A model generated the notes under the pieces. The model made no database searches. It was not told the origin of the DNA and saw only the letters and a program-made list of their open reading frames with translations. A stretch of DNA of 64,000 bases from Brackiella oedipodis DSM 13743 (lineage in GTDB: Bacteria > Pseudomonadota > Gammaproteobacteria > Burkholderiales > Burkholderiaceae_B). Position numbers and translations under genes: made by a program. Positions 1 through 10,691 of this stretch are shown here, in pieces (position 1 is the first letter of the stretch; each line of letters begins with the position of its first letter). Where the stretch lies: contig NZ_JHZJ01000010.1 of NCBI RefSeq assembly GCF_000621025.1, forward strand, positions 62,001 through 126,000. The letters are read 5' to 3'.

Positions 1-609
1 TGTCTGCTCGAAGACATACCCCCAGACATCTTTAAGGTCAGCGGTCTCTTTGATCCCAGCACATGTGGCACGGTGGCTAAGATCCTCATGGACTACGAAA
101 CTATACCCGCCGTCGTCGTCATCAATCCCGCCTTTTTGGCACAGCTAGAGGATCAAGACGAAGATAATGAGCTCACCGTCACCGGGGTTATGCATTTAGT
201 GGCGCCCTTGGCCAAATATGTCGTCATCAATGGCCGCTACATTGAACCATGGCTACCCAGTGACTACAGTATCGACGAATACCTCGAGTCACTTTTCGAA
301 AACGGTGTGCAATACACCGTGGTGCTTGGTGCCAGTAAAGACTCCTTTGCCGAGAATTATATATGTGAGTCCAATGGCCGCCAGTATACATTGCCAAGCC
401 TCCCTAGCCATTTAAATCACGTCGAAAACACCGATATTTTTTCTACGATTTTTTGTTGTCAACTATTACACACCGAGGATGTCCTACAAGCGGCCAAATA
501 CAGTCTGCATCAGGTGCGTAACATGCAAGAAAAAGCTTTTAGTTTGGGTATGGGACGGGCTCAACCCAAACGTCAAGTCACGTTGCCAACGCCTAAGGAG
601 AACCCATGA
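1..609 (+). CDS. ThiD-like hydroxymethylpyrimidine (phosphate) kinase, 5'-truncated by the window edge
   Basis: The reading frame is open from base 1, so the gene starts outside the window; 202 codons are visible. The fragment resembles the C-terminal two thirds of ThiD, the ribokinase-fold kinase that phosphorylates HMP/HMP-P for thiamine synthesis: LLEDIPPDIFKVSGLF matches the family region before the substrate loop, and VVVINP aligns with the usual VvvDPV. It is unusually divergent: where ThiD has an anion-hole GTGD or GTGC motif, this protein has VENTD (fragment residues 141-145), which keeps an aspartate but loses both glycines. Its stop overlaps the thiE start by 4 bp (ATGA), so the two are probably co-translated. 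Position next to thiE supports a thiamine role, but kinase activity is doubtful. Family placement is fairly sure, function is not. Confidence 0.65.
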   Translation, partial: CLLEDIPPDIFKVSGLFDPSTCGTVAKILMDYETIPAVVVINPAFLAQLEDQDEDNELTVTGVMHLVAPLAKYVVINGRYIEPWLPSDYSIDEYLESLFENGVQYTVVLGASKDSFAENYICESNGRQYTLPSLPSHLNHVENTDIFSTIFCCQLLHTEDVLQAAKYSLHQVRNMQEKAFSLGMGRAQPKRQVTLPTPKENP

Positions 610-1280
610 CAACCACTGCCCTTACCCTACCTCAGGGCTTGTATGGCATTACACCTGACTGGCAAGATTTTACGCGCCTCAAAGCAGCCGTCGAGCAAGC
701 CTGCAAGGGCGGCATGAAAATCCTCCAATGGCGCCAAAAACATCTGTCTTTTGAGCAATCCTTGCAGTTAGCGCCGCAGATGCGTGAGCTTTGCCATCGC
801 CATGGCTGTCTGTTTATTGTTAATGACTCCTTGGAACTCGCACTCCAGTGCCAAGCCGATGGTGTGCACCTGGGTCGTGACGATGATGACCTCAAAACCG
901 TGCGTCAGCGTTTACAGCAATTACAGCGCTCGATGCTAGTAGGAGTGAGTTGTTATAATGAACTTGAGTCCGCCAAACAAGCCGCTGCTATGGGCGCTGA
1001 CTACATGGCTTTTGGGGCTGTCTATCCGTCTAGCACGAAACCCAATGCGACTCATGCTGAGTTGCGTTTATTTACCGAGCTCAAAGCCTATCTAGACCAG
1101 AAATATCCTCCGCAAGCCGCTCATAAGCGCCCCGCTATCTGCGCCATTGGTGGCATCACCAGCGCCAATGCCGCTGCCGTGGTGGCGGCTGGCGCTGACT
1201 GCCTTGCCGTGATTACCGGACTTTTTGAAACCGAGCAAATCCAAACGACCGCTCGTTTTTTTAGTGACTTATATAACTAA
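606..1280 (+). CDS. thiE: Thiamine-phosphate synthase
   Basis: Joins HMP-PP and thiazole phosphate (THZ-P) to make thiamine monophosphate in the cytoplasm. The 224-residue protein has the TIM-barrel ThiE signature throughout: QWRQK at 41-45 (diphosphate binding), IVND at 71-74 and DGVHLG at 85-90 (Mg and pyrimidine site), GVS at 113-115, FGAVYPSSTKP at 136-146 (flexible phosphate-binding loop), and AIGGI near 180. All expected ligand residues appear present, unlike the ThiE-like domain of the Nudix fusion at 15.8 kb. It overlaps the upstream ThiD-like gene by 4 bp and is followed 12 bp later by hemL, so thiD-thiE-hemL looks like one transcript ending at the terminator near 2.6 kb. Confidence 0.95.
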   Translation: MTTTALTLPQGLYGITPDWQDFTRLKAAVEQACKGGMKILQWRQKHLSFEQSLQLAPQMRELCHRHGCLFIVNDSLELALQCQADGVHLGRDDDDLKTVRQRLQQLQRSMLVGVSCYNELESAKQAAAMGADYMAFGAVYPSSTKPNATHAELRLFTELKAYLDQKYPPQAAHKRPAICAIGGITSANAAAVVAAGADCLAVITGLFETEQIQTTARFFSDLYN

Positions 1281-1292
1281 GCAAGAGATTTT

Positions 1293-2585
1293 ATGTCAAG
1301 CAATCAAGCCTTATTTGAACGCGCCCAACACTCTATTCCTGGCGGCGTCAATTCCCCAGTCCGTGCCTTTAAATCTGTCGGAGGCACTCCACGTTTTATT
1401 AGTAAAGCCCAAGGTCCCTATATTTGGGATACCGAGGGCACCCAGTACATTGACTATTTAGGGTCGTGGGGGCCTGCGATTGTGGGCCACAGCCACCCTG
1501 AGGTGGTTGAAGCAGTACAAGCAGCAGCCGCCAAAGGCTTATCTTTTGGTGCCCCTACCGAAGGCGAGATTTTGATTGCAGAGACCATTTGTCAGCGTCT
1601 GCCATCGATTGAAAAAATTCGTCTCGTCAGTTCCGGTACCGAAGCCACGATGAGTGCGATTCGCCTAGCACGCGGGGCAACCAATCGTCGCAAAATTATT
1701 AAATTTGAAGGCTGCTATCATGGTCATGCGGACAGCCTATTAGTAAAAGCGGGCTCAGGCCTACTGACGTTTGGTAACCCAACATCGGCAGGCGTACCCG
1801 AGGAGTTCATCACCCACACTATCGTGCTTGAGTACAACAACCTTGAGCAAGTTGAACAAAGCTTTGCCGAATTGGGTTCGGATATTGCCTGCGTTATCGT
1901 CGAACCTGTCGCCGGCAATATGAATTTAATCAAACCTAAGGCTGGCTTTTTAGAGGGCTTGCGACGCCTGTGCGATGCCCATGGAGCGCTCTTAATTTTT
2001 GATGAGGTCATGACCGGATTTAGAGTGGGCCCTCAAGGGGTACAAGGGCTTAGTGGCGTCACACCTGACCTCACTACCCTAGCCAAAGTGATTGGTGGTG
2101 GTATGCCTGTGGGGGCCTTTGGGGGTCGTGCCGAGATTATGGATAACATCTCACCTTTAGGTGCGGTCTATCAAGCGGGCACACTCTCTGGTAATCCAGT
2201 GGCAGTGGCGGCCGGCCTTAAAACCCTCGAAATTCTAGCCCGTGATGGTTTTTATGAATTTTTAGGAAAGCAAACCTCTCGTCTAGTCGAAGGTTTATGT
2301 CAAGCGGCCAAAGACCATGGTGTCAATTTTAGTGCTGACTCTGTGGGCGGTATGTTTGGCCTGTACTTCCGCGATCAGATTCCAAGCTCTTTTGCAGAGG
2401 TGTCTGACGCTGACACAGAACAGTTCAAAATCTTCTTCCATAGCATGCTAGAACAAGGCGTGCATTTAGCACCTTCTGCTTTTGAAGCCGGCTTTGTGTC
2501 TGCCGCGCATAGCGATGACGTCATTGAAGCCACACTACAAAAGGCGCAAACCGCTTTTGCAAAAGTAGCCGAATCAATCGCCTAA
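1293..2585 (+). CDS. hemL: Glutamate-1-semialdehyde 2,1-aminomutase
   Basis: PLP enzyme that isomerises glutamate-1-semialdehyde to 5-aminolevulinate, the C5 route into heme and other tetrapyrroles. The 430 residues match the family's usual length. Visible motifs: [11 protein letters not shown] near residues 16-26, SSGTEA at 113-118, CYHGH at 141-145, DEVMTGFR at 237-244, and the Schiff-base lysine K265 in [16 protein letters not shown]. It lies 12 bp after thiE on the same strand and is followed by a strong terminator. Pairing of thiamine genes with hemL is a recurrent neighbourhood in Betaproteobacteria. Confidence 0.97.
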   Translation: MSSNQALFERAQHSIPGGVNSPVRAFKSVGGTPRFISKAQGPYIWDTEGTQYIDYLGSWGPAIVGHSHPEVVEAVQAAAAKGLSFGAPTEGEILIAETICQRLPSIEKIRLVSSGTEATMSAIRLARGATNRRKIIKFEGCYHGHADSLLVKAGSGLLTFGNPTSAGVPEEFITHTIVLEYNNLEQVEQSFAELGSDIACVIVEPVAGNMNLIKPKAGFLEGLRRLCDAHGALLIFDEVMTGFRVGPQGVQGLSGVTPDLTTLAKVIGGGMPVGAFGGRAEIMDNISPLGAVYQAGTLSGNPVAVAAGLKTLEILARDGFYEFLGKQTSRLVEGLCQAAKDHGVNFSADSVGGMFGLYFRDQIPSSFAEVSDADTEQFKIFFHSMLEQGVHLAPSAFEAGFVSAAHSDDVIEATLQKAQTAFAKVAESIA

Positions 2586-2607
2586 ACACCATAAAATCAA
2601 TCACTTA

Positions 2608-2643
2608 AAACCGCTATCGCCGCATAAGTGATAGCGGTTTTTT
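2608..2643 (+). terminator. Rho-independent terminator after hemL
   Basis: Arms AAACCGCTATC (2608-2618) and GATAGCGGTTT (2630-2640) form a perfect 11-bp stem with an 11-nt loop, and the T run extends to 2643. It starts 22 bp after the hemL stop codon. A competing small stem, CACTTA at 2602 with TAAGTG at 2625, could also form but is weaker. Confidence 0.9.
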
Positions 2644-2769
2644 GCGCTTGACAAGCTATTTAATTTGATACATGATAATTTTTTGAAAATACAGAGGGAA
2701 AATACCTATATACAAAGAATGGTATAGAATAATTCGTTACAATCTCTTAATTTCACGTTTAACCGTTTT

Positions 2770-3993
2770 ATGGCAGTCAACTTACATATTCCAGAAAATG
2801 ACCAAATATTTGCGGTAGCAGGTGTTGACATTGGCACCAGTCATGCTGGCATCAAAAATAAACATAACAAAGACTTAACCGTGTTTCGCTTTAGTCCAGG
2901 TACCCAAGTCGCGGGGGTATTTACCCGTAATCGCTTTCGTGCTGCTCCGGTTCAAATATGTGAAAACTCACTACGCTGTGGTAATGATATACGTGCCCTT
3001 TTAATCAACACTGGCAATGCCAATGCAGGCACGGGGATTGATGGCGTCGAACGTGCCTTGCAAACCCGTAAGGCGCTGGCGCTAGAGCTCGGTCTTACTG
3101 CCGAACAAGTCCTGCCTTTCTCGACGGGCGTGATCATGCAAGCCCTGCCACACGAAAAAATCATCAAAGCTATACCTGCGGCCGTCAAAGACTTAAACGC
3201 CCATCATTGGTTCGAAGCGGCACACAGTATCATGACAACCGATACCCTGCCTAAGATTAGCTCACGCCAATTTACCCTAAATGGTAGAGTCATCACGATT
3301 ACAGGTATCAGTAAGGGTGCCGGCATGATTAAGCCGAATATGGCCACTATGTTAAGTTTTGTGGCGACCGATGCCGAAATTGATTGCGAACTACTCAAGC
3401 AAATGACAACTGAGATTGCGAATCAGAGTTTTAATCGCATCACGGTCGATGGAGATACTTCAACCAATGACTCTTTTATTATTGCAGCGACCGCCCAAAG
3501 CGGCCTAGAAATCACCCCACAAGCGCCCTACTTCCAAGAATTCAAACAGCATTTACTCGATATTTGTCTCGATCTAGCCAAAAAAATTATTCGCGATGCC
3601 GAAGGGGCGACCAAATTAATTACCCTTCATGTCACCGATGCAGGCAATCAAGACGAAGCCCTTAAGGTTGCCTACGCTATTGCTCACTCTCCTCTGGTCA
3701 AAACGGCCTTTTATGCCAGCGACGCTAATTTGGGTCGAATTCTAGCGGCGATTGGTTATGCGGGCATAGACGATCTAGACCCCAACACCATAAAACTTTG
3801 GATTGGCGATGTCTTAGTTTCGAGTCAAGGCGGATTGCAACCTGATTACACCGAAGATAGCATTCATCACCTTATGCAAGCTAACGAAATCGATGTGACA
3901 GTGTCTTTAGGCAGGGGCCATCACACTGAAATCGTCTATACGTGTGATTTAAGCCACGAATATATCTCAATTAATGCGGATTACCGCACTTAA
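2770..3993 (+). CDS. argJ: Bifunctional glutamate N-acetyltransferase / amino-acid N-acetyltransferase
   Basis: Transfers acetyl groups from N-acetylornithine to glutamate in cyclic arginine biosynthesis; many members also make N-acetylglutamate from acetyl-CoA. The 407-residue precursor is the normal length and carries the self-cleavage site: KPNMATML, with the scissile bond between A192 and T193. T193 becomes the N-terminal nucleophile of the beta chain. NTGNANAGTG (80-89) and FSTGVI (117-122) match the family's substrate and oxyanion region. Whether the second activity is present cannot be read from the sequence. The gene stands alone between the hemL terminator and the long rplU leader. 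Confidence 0.95.
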   Translation: MAVNLHIPENDQIFAVAGVDIGTSHAGIKNKHNKDLTVFRFSPGTQVAGVFTRNRFRAAPVQICENSLRCGNDIRALLINTGNANAGTGIDGVERALQTRKALALELGLTAEQVLPFSTGVIMQALPHEKIIKAIPAAVKDLNAHHWFEAAHSIMTTDTLPKISSRQFTLNGRVITITGISKGAGMIKPNMATMLSFVATDAEIDCELLKQMTTEIANQSFNRITVDGDTSTNDSFIIAATAQSGLEITPQAPYFQEFKQHLLDICLDLAKKIIRDAEGATKLITLHVTDAGNQDEALKVAYAIAHSPLVKTAFYASDANLGRILAAIGYAGIDDLDPNTIKLWIGDVLVSSQGGLQPDYTEDSIHHLMQANEIDVTVSLGRGHHTEIVYTCDLSHEYISINADYRT

Positions 3994-4006
3994 TTTCTTG
4001 ATTTAT

Positions 4007-4036
4007 TTGCTATTTTTAGAATTTCAGGGTTATAAT
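4007..4036 (+). promoter_or_regulatory. Probable sigma-70 promoter for rplU-rpmA
   Basis: A perfect -10 box TATAAT (4031-4036) is preceded at 18 bp by TTGCTA (4007-4012), which matches the -35 consensus at four of six positions. The predicted start is near 4043. A second TATAAT at 4069-4074 lacks a well-spaced -35 box. Confidence 0.55.
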
Positions 4037-4114
4037 GGAGAGCTTACATAAAAGGGTGTTTGTAATCTTATAATACTCATTTAGAGTATAAGTGATGTGA
4101 GCTTATAGAGAAGT

Positions 4115-4229
4115 CTATAGAGAACATATCAGAGAAACTCATAGAGAGCATATTCATAGAGAGCATATAGAGTTATATGTCGAATGATGTGTCGAGTGAT
4201 ATGGCGCGAGTGATGTGTCGATTTATGTG
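4115..4229. repeat. Two clusters of short imperfect direct repeats in the rplU leader
   Basis: CATAGAGAGCATAT occurs exactly at 4140-4153 and 4155-4168, with a two-mismatch copy TATAGAGAACATAT at 4116-4129. Immediately downstream, four units resembling TGTCGAGTGATG follow one another, with their CGA cores at 4181, 4193, 4207 and 4219 (spacing 12, 14 and 12 bp). Function is unknown. They may be a slipped-strand expansion or binding or structure units in the leader RNA. Confidence 0.6.
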
Positions 4230-4391
4230 ACTCGAAGTTCTCAACAAAAGCTCTTCACCAGAGTTTCCCACAAAAGATTACAACGGACAACCCTTAGAAT
4301 CTTGGAAATTGGGCTTATTTTATAAATTTATTATTTATAAATAATCCCAGTTATTATTTTAACTAACTTAAAAGTTATAGAGGAAAGCCAC

Positions 4392-4703
4392 ATGTATGCG
4401 GTCATAAAAACCGGCGGCAAACAATATCGTGTTGCCCAAGGCGAAAAAATCAAGGTAGAACAGATACCTGCAGACATCGGGCAAGAAATATCGCTAGACC
4501 AAGTATTATCAGTTGGCGAAGGTGAATCACTCAAAATTGGTACACCTTTGGTTGCTGGTGCTACGGTTACGGCCAAAGTTCTTGCACACGGACGTCATGA
4601 CAAGGTAAAAATCTTCAAAATGCGTCGTCGCAAGCACTACCAAAAGCGTCAAGGTCATCGTCAGAACTACACAGAGATCGAAATCGCTGCAATCAACGCT
4701 TAA
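4392..4703 (+). CDS. rplU: 50S ribosomal protein L21
   Basis: Large-subunit protein that contacts 23S rRNA and L20. The 103-residue protein begins [14 protein letters not shown], the family signature, and has the basic RNA-binding stretch [16 protein letters not shown] near residues 76-91. The start is fixed by GAGGAAA at 4380-4386. It is followed by rpmA (L27), the universal partner, with a 111-bp gap. Confidence 0.98.
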   Translation: MYAVIKTGGKQYRVAQGEKIKVEQIPADIGQEISLDQVLSVGEGESLKIGTPLVAGATVTAKVLAHGRHDKVKIFKMRRRKHYQKRQGHRQNYTEIEIAAINA

Positions 4704-4814
4704 GTTAAGGCACTTTAATTAAGTCATTTAGTCAGCTTTAGACCCAAGGTTTCTAAGTTGGCAAGCAGCTAAAAGATCAGTTCTGCATTCTTAATCTATT
4801 TATAGGAGCTAAAC

Positions 4815-5075
4815 ATGGCACACAAGAAAGGTGGTGGTTCAAGCCGCAACGGTCGTGATTCAGAATCTAAACGCTTAGGTGTAAAAGCCTACGGCGGTCA
4901 ACAAATCCCAGCGGGTTCAATTATCGTACGCCAACGTGGTACACGTTTTCATGCAGGTGAAGGCGTTGGCATGGGCAAAGATCACACATTATTCGCTTTA
5001 GTCAATGGTGAGGTTAAATTCTCTACCAAAGGCGCACTTAATAAGCAAACAGTGTCTGTCGTTGCTGCTGAATAA
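4815..5075 (+). CDS. rpmA: 50S ribosomal protein L27
   Basis: Ribosomal protein whose N-terminal tail reaches toward the peptidyl transferase centre. It has 86 residues and begins [18 protein letters not shown], the usual L27 N terminus without the Firmicute-type cleaved extension. YGGQ and [20 protein letters not shown] are typical. A TAGGAG ribosome site lies just before the start, and a strong terminator follows, so rplU-rpmA can form a unit separate from obgE. Confidence 0.98.
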   Translation: MAHKKGGGSSRNGRDSESKRLGVKAYGGQQIPAGSIIVRQRGTRFHAGEGVGMGKDHTLFALVNGEVKFSTKGALNKQTVSVVAAE

Positions 5076-5118
5076 GCACACAACAACGCCAAGCACGCTT
5101 GGCACGACTGTTAATCCC

Positions 5119-5150
5119 AAAGACCGTTCATGACATGAACGGTCTTTTTT
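5119..5150 (+). terminator. Rho-independent terminator after rpmA
   Basis: Perfect 12-bp stem AAAGACCGTTCA (5119-5130) with TGAACGGTCTTT (5136-5147), a 5-nt loop, and a T run to 5150. It begins 43 bp after the rpmA stop codon and separates rplU-rpmA from obgE. Confidence 0.92.
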
Positions 5151-5297
5151 GTATTGAATAGTCATCAAATTAGCCGTCAAATCGCCAAAGGTACTTGGCT
5201 TGGATGCCGTATTTATACTTGGCGCTTGGTGCATTCAGTATAATTATCTATTATTATGCAAAGCAATCACTCTGGATTGCCTCTCACAAAGACTTAG

Positions 5298-6398
<1,101 letters not shown>

Positions 6399-6515
6399 AT
6401 CCCAACGCGTTGTTGGCGCCGAATATCGGTAGTCTTCTGCATTGTAAGCAGCGAGGGTCCTTGCTATCATGTGAGTCTTAAGGACAATTTGTCTGACTTA
6501 CTGCCAAGGACTAGC

Positions 6516-7688
6516 ATGACTTACTCAGCGACGACTCTTATTCAACGATCTAATCTTGTTATCGTCAAGGTCGGCTCGTCGCTCGTCACCAATAGTGGTA
6601 AGGGCATTGATCTGCAGGCCATCAAACAATGGGCAGCGCAGATTGCGCAAATGCGCCAATTACACAAAAAAGTCATCATGGTCTCGAGCGGTGCCGTCGC
6701 CGAAGGCATGGCACGCTTAGGGTGGCAGCAACGCCCAAAACAAATCGATGCGCTGCAATGCGCGGCAGCGGTGGGTCAGGTGGGTCTGGCCCAAGCCTAT
6801 GCCGCCGCTTTTAGCGAGTATCATATCCACACCGCGCAAATTCTCCTTACACACGAAGACCTTGCCGATCGCAACCGTTATATTAACGCGCGTTATGCCC
6901 TCAACAAAATGCTCGATGAGGGTGTCTTACCGATAGTCAACGAAAACGATACCATTGCCACCGAAGCCATCAAACTCGGAGACAATGACACGGTTGGCGC
7001 CCTAGTTGCCAATTTACTCGAAGCCGGGGCACTGATTATCTTGACCGATCAAGTCGGCTTATTCGATAGCGACCCACGCCACAACCCCAATGCCAAGCTA
7101 CTTAGACATGTCAAAGCGGGCGATCCTTCACTCGAAAAAATGGCGGGTGGTGCTGGCACTCACGTCGGCACAGGCGGTATGCTCACCAAGGTCTTAGCCG
7201 CCAAACGCGCGGCTCGAAGTGGTACTAATACGATTATTGCCTCGGGTCACGAGCCCAATGTGCTGGTGCGTTTGGCTCAGGGTGAGCATATTGGCACCGA
7301 GCTGCACTCCGCCACAGAAGTCTTATCCGCGCGTAAACAATGGCTGGCTAATCATCTGCATACGGCCGGGCGCCTCACCATCGATGACGGCGCTGTACAC
7401 GCCCTCACACAACGCGGTACTAGCTTGCTGCCAGTCGGTGTCACGGCTGTCGACGGTGAATTCAAACGCGGCGATGTCGTCAGCATTCATGATGCCAACG
7501 GCCACGAAATTGCCCGAGGGCTAAGCAATTTTAGCTCTTCGGATGCACGCCGTATTATGCGTAAATCAACCACGCAGATCGAAGAGATCTTAGGCGGTAT
7601 TTCTGATTACGATATCGTGCATCGCAATAATATGATTCTGGCCTCCTTCCAAGCTGAACGCCACCCCCCCTCATCCTCAAATTCATAA
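6516..7688 (+). CDS. proB: Glutamate 5-kinase
   Basis: Phosphorylates glutamate to glutamyl-5-phosphate, the first and feedback-regulated step of proline synthesis. Of two in-frame starts, ATG 6516 is preferred: it has AAGGA at 6506-6510 with 5-bp spacing, and the protein then starts [22 protein letters not shown], typical for the family. The alternative GTG at 6471 adds 15 unlikely residues. Of 390 residues, about 1-270 form the amino-acid kinase domain ([26 protein letters not shown]) and the C-terminal quarter is a PUA domain. It follows obgE with about 115 bp between. Confidence 0.95.
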   Translation: MTYSATTLIQRSNLVIVKVGSSLVTNSGKGIDLQAIKQWAAQIAQMRQLHKKVIMVSSGAVAEGMARLGWQQRPKQIDALQCAAAVGQVGLAQAYAAAFSEYHIHTAQILLTHEDLADRNRYINARYALNKMLDEGVLPIVNENDTIATEAIKLGDNDTVGALVANLLEAGALIILTDQVGLFDSDPRHNPNAKLLRHVKAGDPSLEKMAGGAGTHVGTGGMLTKVLAAKRAARSGTNTIIASGHEPNVLVRLAQGEHIGTELHSATEVLSARKQWLANHLHTAGRLTIDDGAVHALTQRGTSLLPVGVTAVDGEFKRGDVVSIHDANGHEIARGLSNFSSSDARRIMRKSTTQIEEILGGISDYDIVHRNNMILASFQAERHPPSSSNS

Positions 7689-7747
7689 GTCATCGTGGGG
7701 GCCGCCACTCACGTCTAATCGCTTATACCTAGAATTAGCAAAGGTTT

Positions 7748-7776
7748 TTGATAAGTATCAGGCAACTGCTTATACT
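7748..7776 (+). promoter_or_regulatory. Strong sigma-70 promoter for ppc
   Basis: TTGATA (7748-7753) and TATACT (7771-7776) are separated by the ideal 17 bp. Predicted transcription start is near 7783, giving a leader of about 70 nt before the preferred ppc start at 7855. Confidence 0.65.
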
Positions 7777-7854
7777 AAAAAATATCCCACGTTTTTTAAT
7801 CCCGTGTGATTAGCCCAATTGCCACGGCTTGTCACTATGGACTTGAGGTGTTTC

Positions 7855-10665
7855 ATGCTTGCACATACTCCATCAAACCAAGAATTCAAAGCAGATATTC
7901 GCTTGCTCGGGCGACTTTTGGGGCAGGCGCTCAAACAAAGCAACGGCGAGGAACTTTACAACCACGTTGAAATGCTGCGACGCAATGCCGTCAGTCGTCG
8001 CCGTCAAGGCCAACGCATTGATTTTCAGAGTTTAAACGACAAAGTCAAACAACTCTCGCCGCAGGACATCAAGCTCATCTGTCGTGCCTTTAGTTATTTT
8101 TTACATTTATCGAATATTGCAGAAGACCGTCAGCACCAAGTGACACCCCCTAGTGCCAACGAACAAGCTCATAGTATCGCGCATACACTCACGAAGCTAC
8201 ATCAACATGGCTATGACAATGCACAATTGCTCGATTTTTTGGCGCATAGTCTGATTGTGCCCGTCCTTACGGCTCATCCCACCGAAGTTCAACGCAAAAG
8301 CACCTTAGATTTACATCATCATATTGCCGAGCGCCTACAGGCGTTGCAACAACAATCACAAGACCAAGAAGACATCACCGCGCAGCTCACGGGCTATATT
8401 CAACTGCTATGGCAAACACGCATGCTACGCTCCGAAAAGCTCACTGTAGAAGACGAAATCAGTAACGCACTGAACTACTTTGACTCGACTTTTTTTAGAG
8501 CCATCCCCTTGCTCTATCGTCTGCTAGCCAAGCAATTAGGTCTCAACAAGGAACAAGTACTACCGAATTTTCTGAATATGGGTTCCTGGATTGGTGGTGA
8601 TCGCGATGGCAATCCTTTTGTCGATGAAAAAACCTTACAGCAGGCGGTTTTACAACAAGCCTCGACGGTGTTTACTTTTTATTTACAAGAAGTCCGCCAA
8701 TTAGCCAATGAGCTCTCTGTCAGTATTCTCAATACCGAAGTGTCCGAGGAACTAAAACACTTAGCCCAAGCCAGTCACGACCAATCTAAGCATCGTGTCG
8801 ATGAGTTGTACAGGCGCGCGGCCATTGGGATTTATGCACGTTTATGCGCCAGTGCCAAAGTCCTCACGCAAGGCCATATCCACAAAAAACAAGCGGCACT
8901 GGCTCAACCTTATCAATCAGCGGACGAATTTCTTAAAGATCTAGAAATCATTGCCGAATCACTGCTCGCCAATGGTGCAGAGCATATTTATAGCCTGTAT
9001 GTACAGGATTTAATCTATGCTGTACGTATTTTTGGTTTTCATTTGGCGACCATTGACTTACGCCAAAGCTCTGACGTACATGAGCGTGTGTTTACCGATA
9101 TTTATTATCGCAGTGGTTTGCAACACCAGGGCAAAGCCATCGCCTATGATCAACTGTCAGAAGCCGAGCGGGTCGAGCTCTTACTTCAAGAACTCAAGCA
9201 CAATCGTCCTTTAGTCTCACGTTGGCAAACCTATCATCCCGAAACCGAAAAAGAGTTAGACATCCTCAGAACGGCTGCCAAAATTCGTAAAATCTACGGT
9301 CATCGTGCACTGCGCCAAAGCATTGTTTCACATACTGAAACCCTTAGTGACTTGCTCGAAGTCTTGGTCTTGCAACAAGAAACAGGCTTGCTGACCATGC
9401 AACGTGATAGCAAAGGCCAAATCATGCCTTTTGCAAATCACGATGGGTTATTAGTGGTGCCTTTGTTTGAGACCATTCCTGACCTAGAAGCCGCCGCTAC
9501 CATCATGGATAATTGGTTGTCAATCGATGCCGTCAAACAACGGATCCAAGAAACTCAAGACGGCATCCAAGAGGTGATGTTAGGTTACTCCGACAGCAAC
9601 AAAGATGGCGGTTATCTGACCTCCAACTGGTCTTTGTACAAAACAGAACTCGCCCTGGTCAAAGTATTTAAAAAACACCATATCCGTTTGCGTTTATTCC
9701 ATGGCCGCGGCGGGTCTGTCGGTCGTGGCGGCGGCTCTAGTTTTGATGCGATTTTGGCGCAGCCCGCCGGCACTGTGAATGGTCAAATTCGCTTGACCGA
9801 ACAAGGCGAAGTGATCCAATCCAAATACAAAACCGTTAGTGCTGGTTTACGCAGTCTCGAGCAGTTAGTCGCGGCCACTCTGCAAGCCAGCTTACTGAGC
9901 AGCCAAAAAGTCAGCGCCGAACAAGAACAAGATTTTCAGAAGATTACCGCTTTTTTGTCGACGATTTCTGAGCAACATTACCGTGACTTAGTCTATGGCA
10001 CCGAGGGTTTTGAGCAATACTTTTTTGAGTCTACACCCGTCACAGAGATTGCGAACTTGAACATTGGATCACGTCCTTCCTCACGCAAAGCCAAGGCGCA
10101 AATCAGTGCCTTACGAGCCATACCGTGGAGTTTTTCGTGGGCTCAATGTCGCCTCATGATCCCTGGCTGGTATGGCATGGGTCAAGCGCTCAGCACCTAT
10201 ATCGAAAAAGGGTTGCCCGATTCAAAATTAAGTAGCGCTGAGCGCATCGCTAAATTGCAATATATGAGTCAACATTGGCCTTTCTTTAAGACTTTATTAT
10301 CCAACACAGAAATGGTCTTGGCCAAATCAGACCTGGAGATTGCTCGCCACTACAGCACCTTGGTACATGATCAAGCATTACGTAACCGCATCTTTGGTAA
10401 ACTCGAAAAAGAATACGAGCTAACCCTCAAGATGATTGCCATTATTAACGGCGGCGATTTGTTAAGTGATGATCCTGAATTGGCACAGTCCTTACAAGAG
10501 CGCTTTGCGTATATTGATCCGCTCAATTACCTACAAGTGGAGGTTTTACGGTTACTGCGCCATAGTAACAATGAGCAAGACAATGCTCAGGATCTGCTTA
10601 ATCTTCGCAAAAGTGTACTGTTGACCATTAATGGGATTGCTTCGGGCCTTCGGAATAGTGGTTAG
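7855..10665 (+). CDS. ppc: Phosphoenolpyruvate carboxylase
   Basis: Carboxylates PEP with bicarbonate to oxaloacetate, replenishing the TCA cycle. The frame is open from 7819, but ATG 7855 has GAGG at 7845-7848 and gives the usual N terminus, yielding 936 residues. Catalytic His141 lies in VLTAHPTEVQRKS. GYSDSNKDGGYLTSNW lies near residue 577 and FHGRGGSVGRGGG near 615, the second active-site loop. The C terminus GIASGLRNSG resembles the conserved NTG-type end where the allosteric inhibitor and active site meet. The gene is monocistronic or followed by alkB 26 bp later. Confidence 0.97.
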   Translation: MLAHTPSNQEFKADIRLLGRLLGQALKQSNGEELYNHVEMLRRNAVSRRRQGQRIDFQSLNDKVKQLSPQDIKLICRAFSYFLHLSNIAEDRQHQVTPPSANEQAHSIAHTLTKLHQHGYDNAQLLDFLAHSLIVPVLTAHPTEVQRKSTLDLHHHIAERLQALQQQSQDQEDITAQLTGYIQLLWQTRMLRSEKLTVEDEISNALNYFDSTFFRAIPLLYRLLAKQLGLNKEQVLPNFLNMGSWIGGDRDGNPFVDEKTLQQAVLQQASTVFTFYLQEVRQLANELSVSILNTEVSEELKHLAQASHDQSKHRVDELYRRAAIGIYARLCASAKVLTQGHIHKKQAALAQPYQSADEFLKDLEIIAESLLANGAEHIYSLYVQDLIYAVRIFGFHLATIDLRQSSDVHERVFTDIYYRSGLQHQGKAIAYDQLSEAERVELLLQELKHNRPLVSRWQTYHPETEKELDILRTAAKIRKIYGHRALRQSIVSHTETLSDLLEVLVLQQETGLLTMQRDSKGQIMPFANHDGLLVVPLFETIPDLEAAATIMDNWLSIDAVKQRIQETQDGIQEVMLGYSDSNKDGGYLTSNWSLYKTELALVKVFKKHHIRLRLFHGRGGSVGRGGGSSFDAILAQPAGTVNGQIRLTEQGEVIQSKYKTVSAGLRSLEQLVAATLQASLLSSQKVSAEQEQDFQKITAFLSTISEQHYRDLVYGTEGFEQYFFESTPVTEIANLNIGSRPSSRKAKAQISALRAIPWSFSWAQCRLMIPGWYGMGQALSTYIEKGLPDSKLSSAERIAKLQYMSQHWPFFKTLLSNTEMVLAKSDLEIARHYSTLVHDQALRNRIFGKLEKEYELTLKMIAIINGGDLLSDDPELAQSLQERFAYIDPLNYLQVEVLRLLRHSNNEQDNAQDLLNLRKSVLLTINGIASGLRNSG

Positions 10666-10691
10666 CAAGGACTAATTAACCCAGCCCCCAA

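Larger units (their letters stand above)
3994..4391. other. Long AT-rich intergenic region between argJ and rplU: promoter and repeat-bearing leader
   Basis: This 398-bp stretch has no convincing protein gene. It holds a good sigma-70 promoter near its left end, a small hairpin (ATACTC 4073-4078 with GAGTAT 4084-4089), two families of short imperfect repeats between 4115 and 4229, and an AT-rich segment with the rplU ribosome site GAGGAAA at 4380-4386. If the promoter is used, rplU mRNA has a leader of about 350 nt, which is long for a ribosomal-protein operon. Confidence 0.6.

Noticed and set aside
4115-4229. Possible CRISPR array in the rplU leader
   Set aside because: Units are only 12-14 bp, imperfect and almost contiguous, without spacers; no cas gene is nearby.
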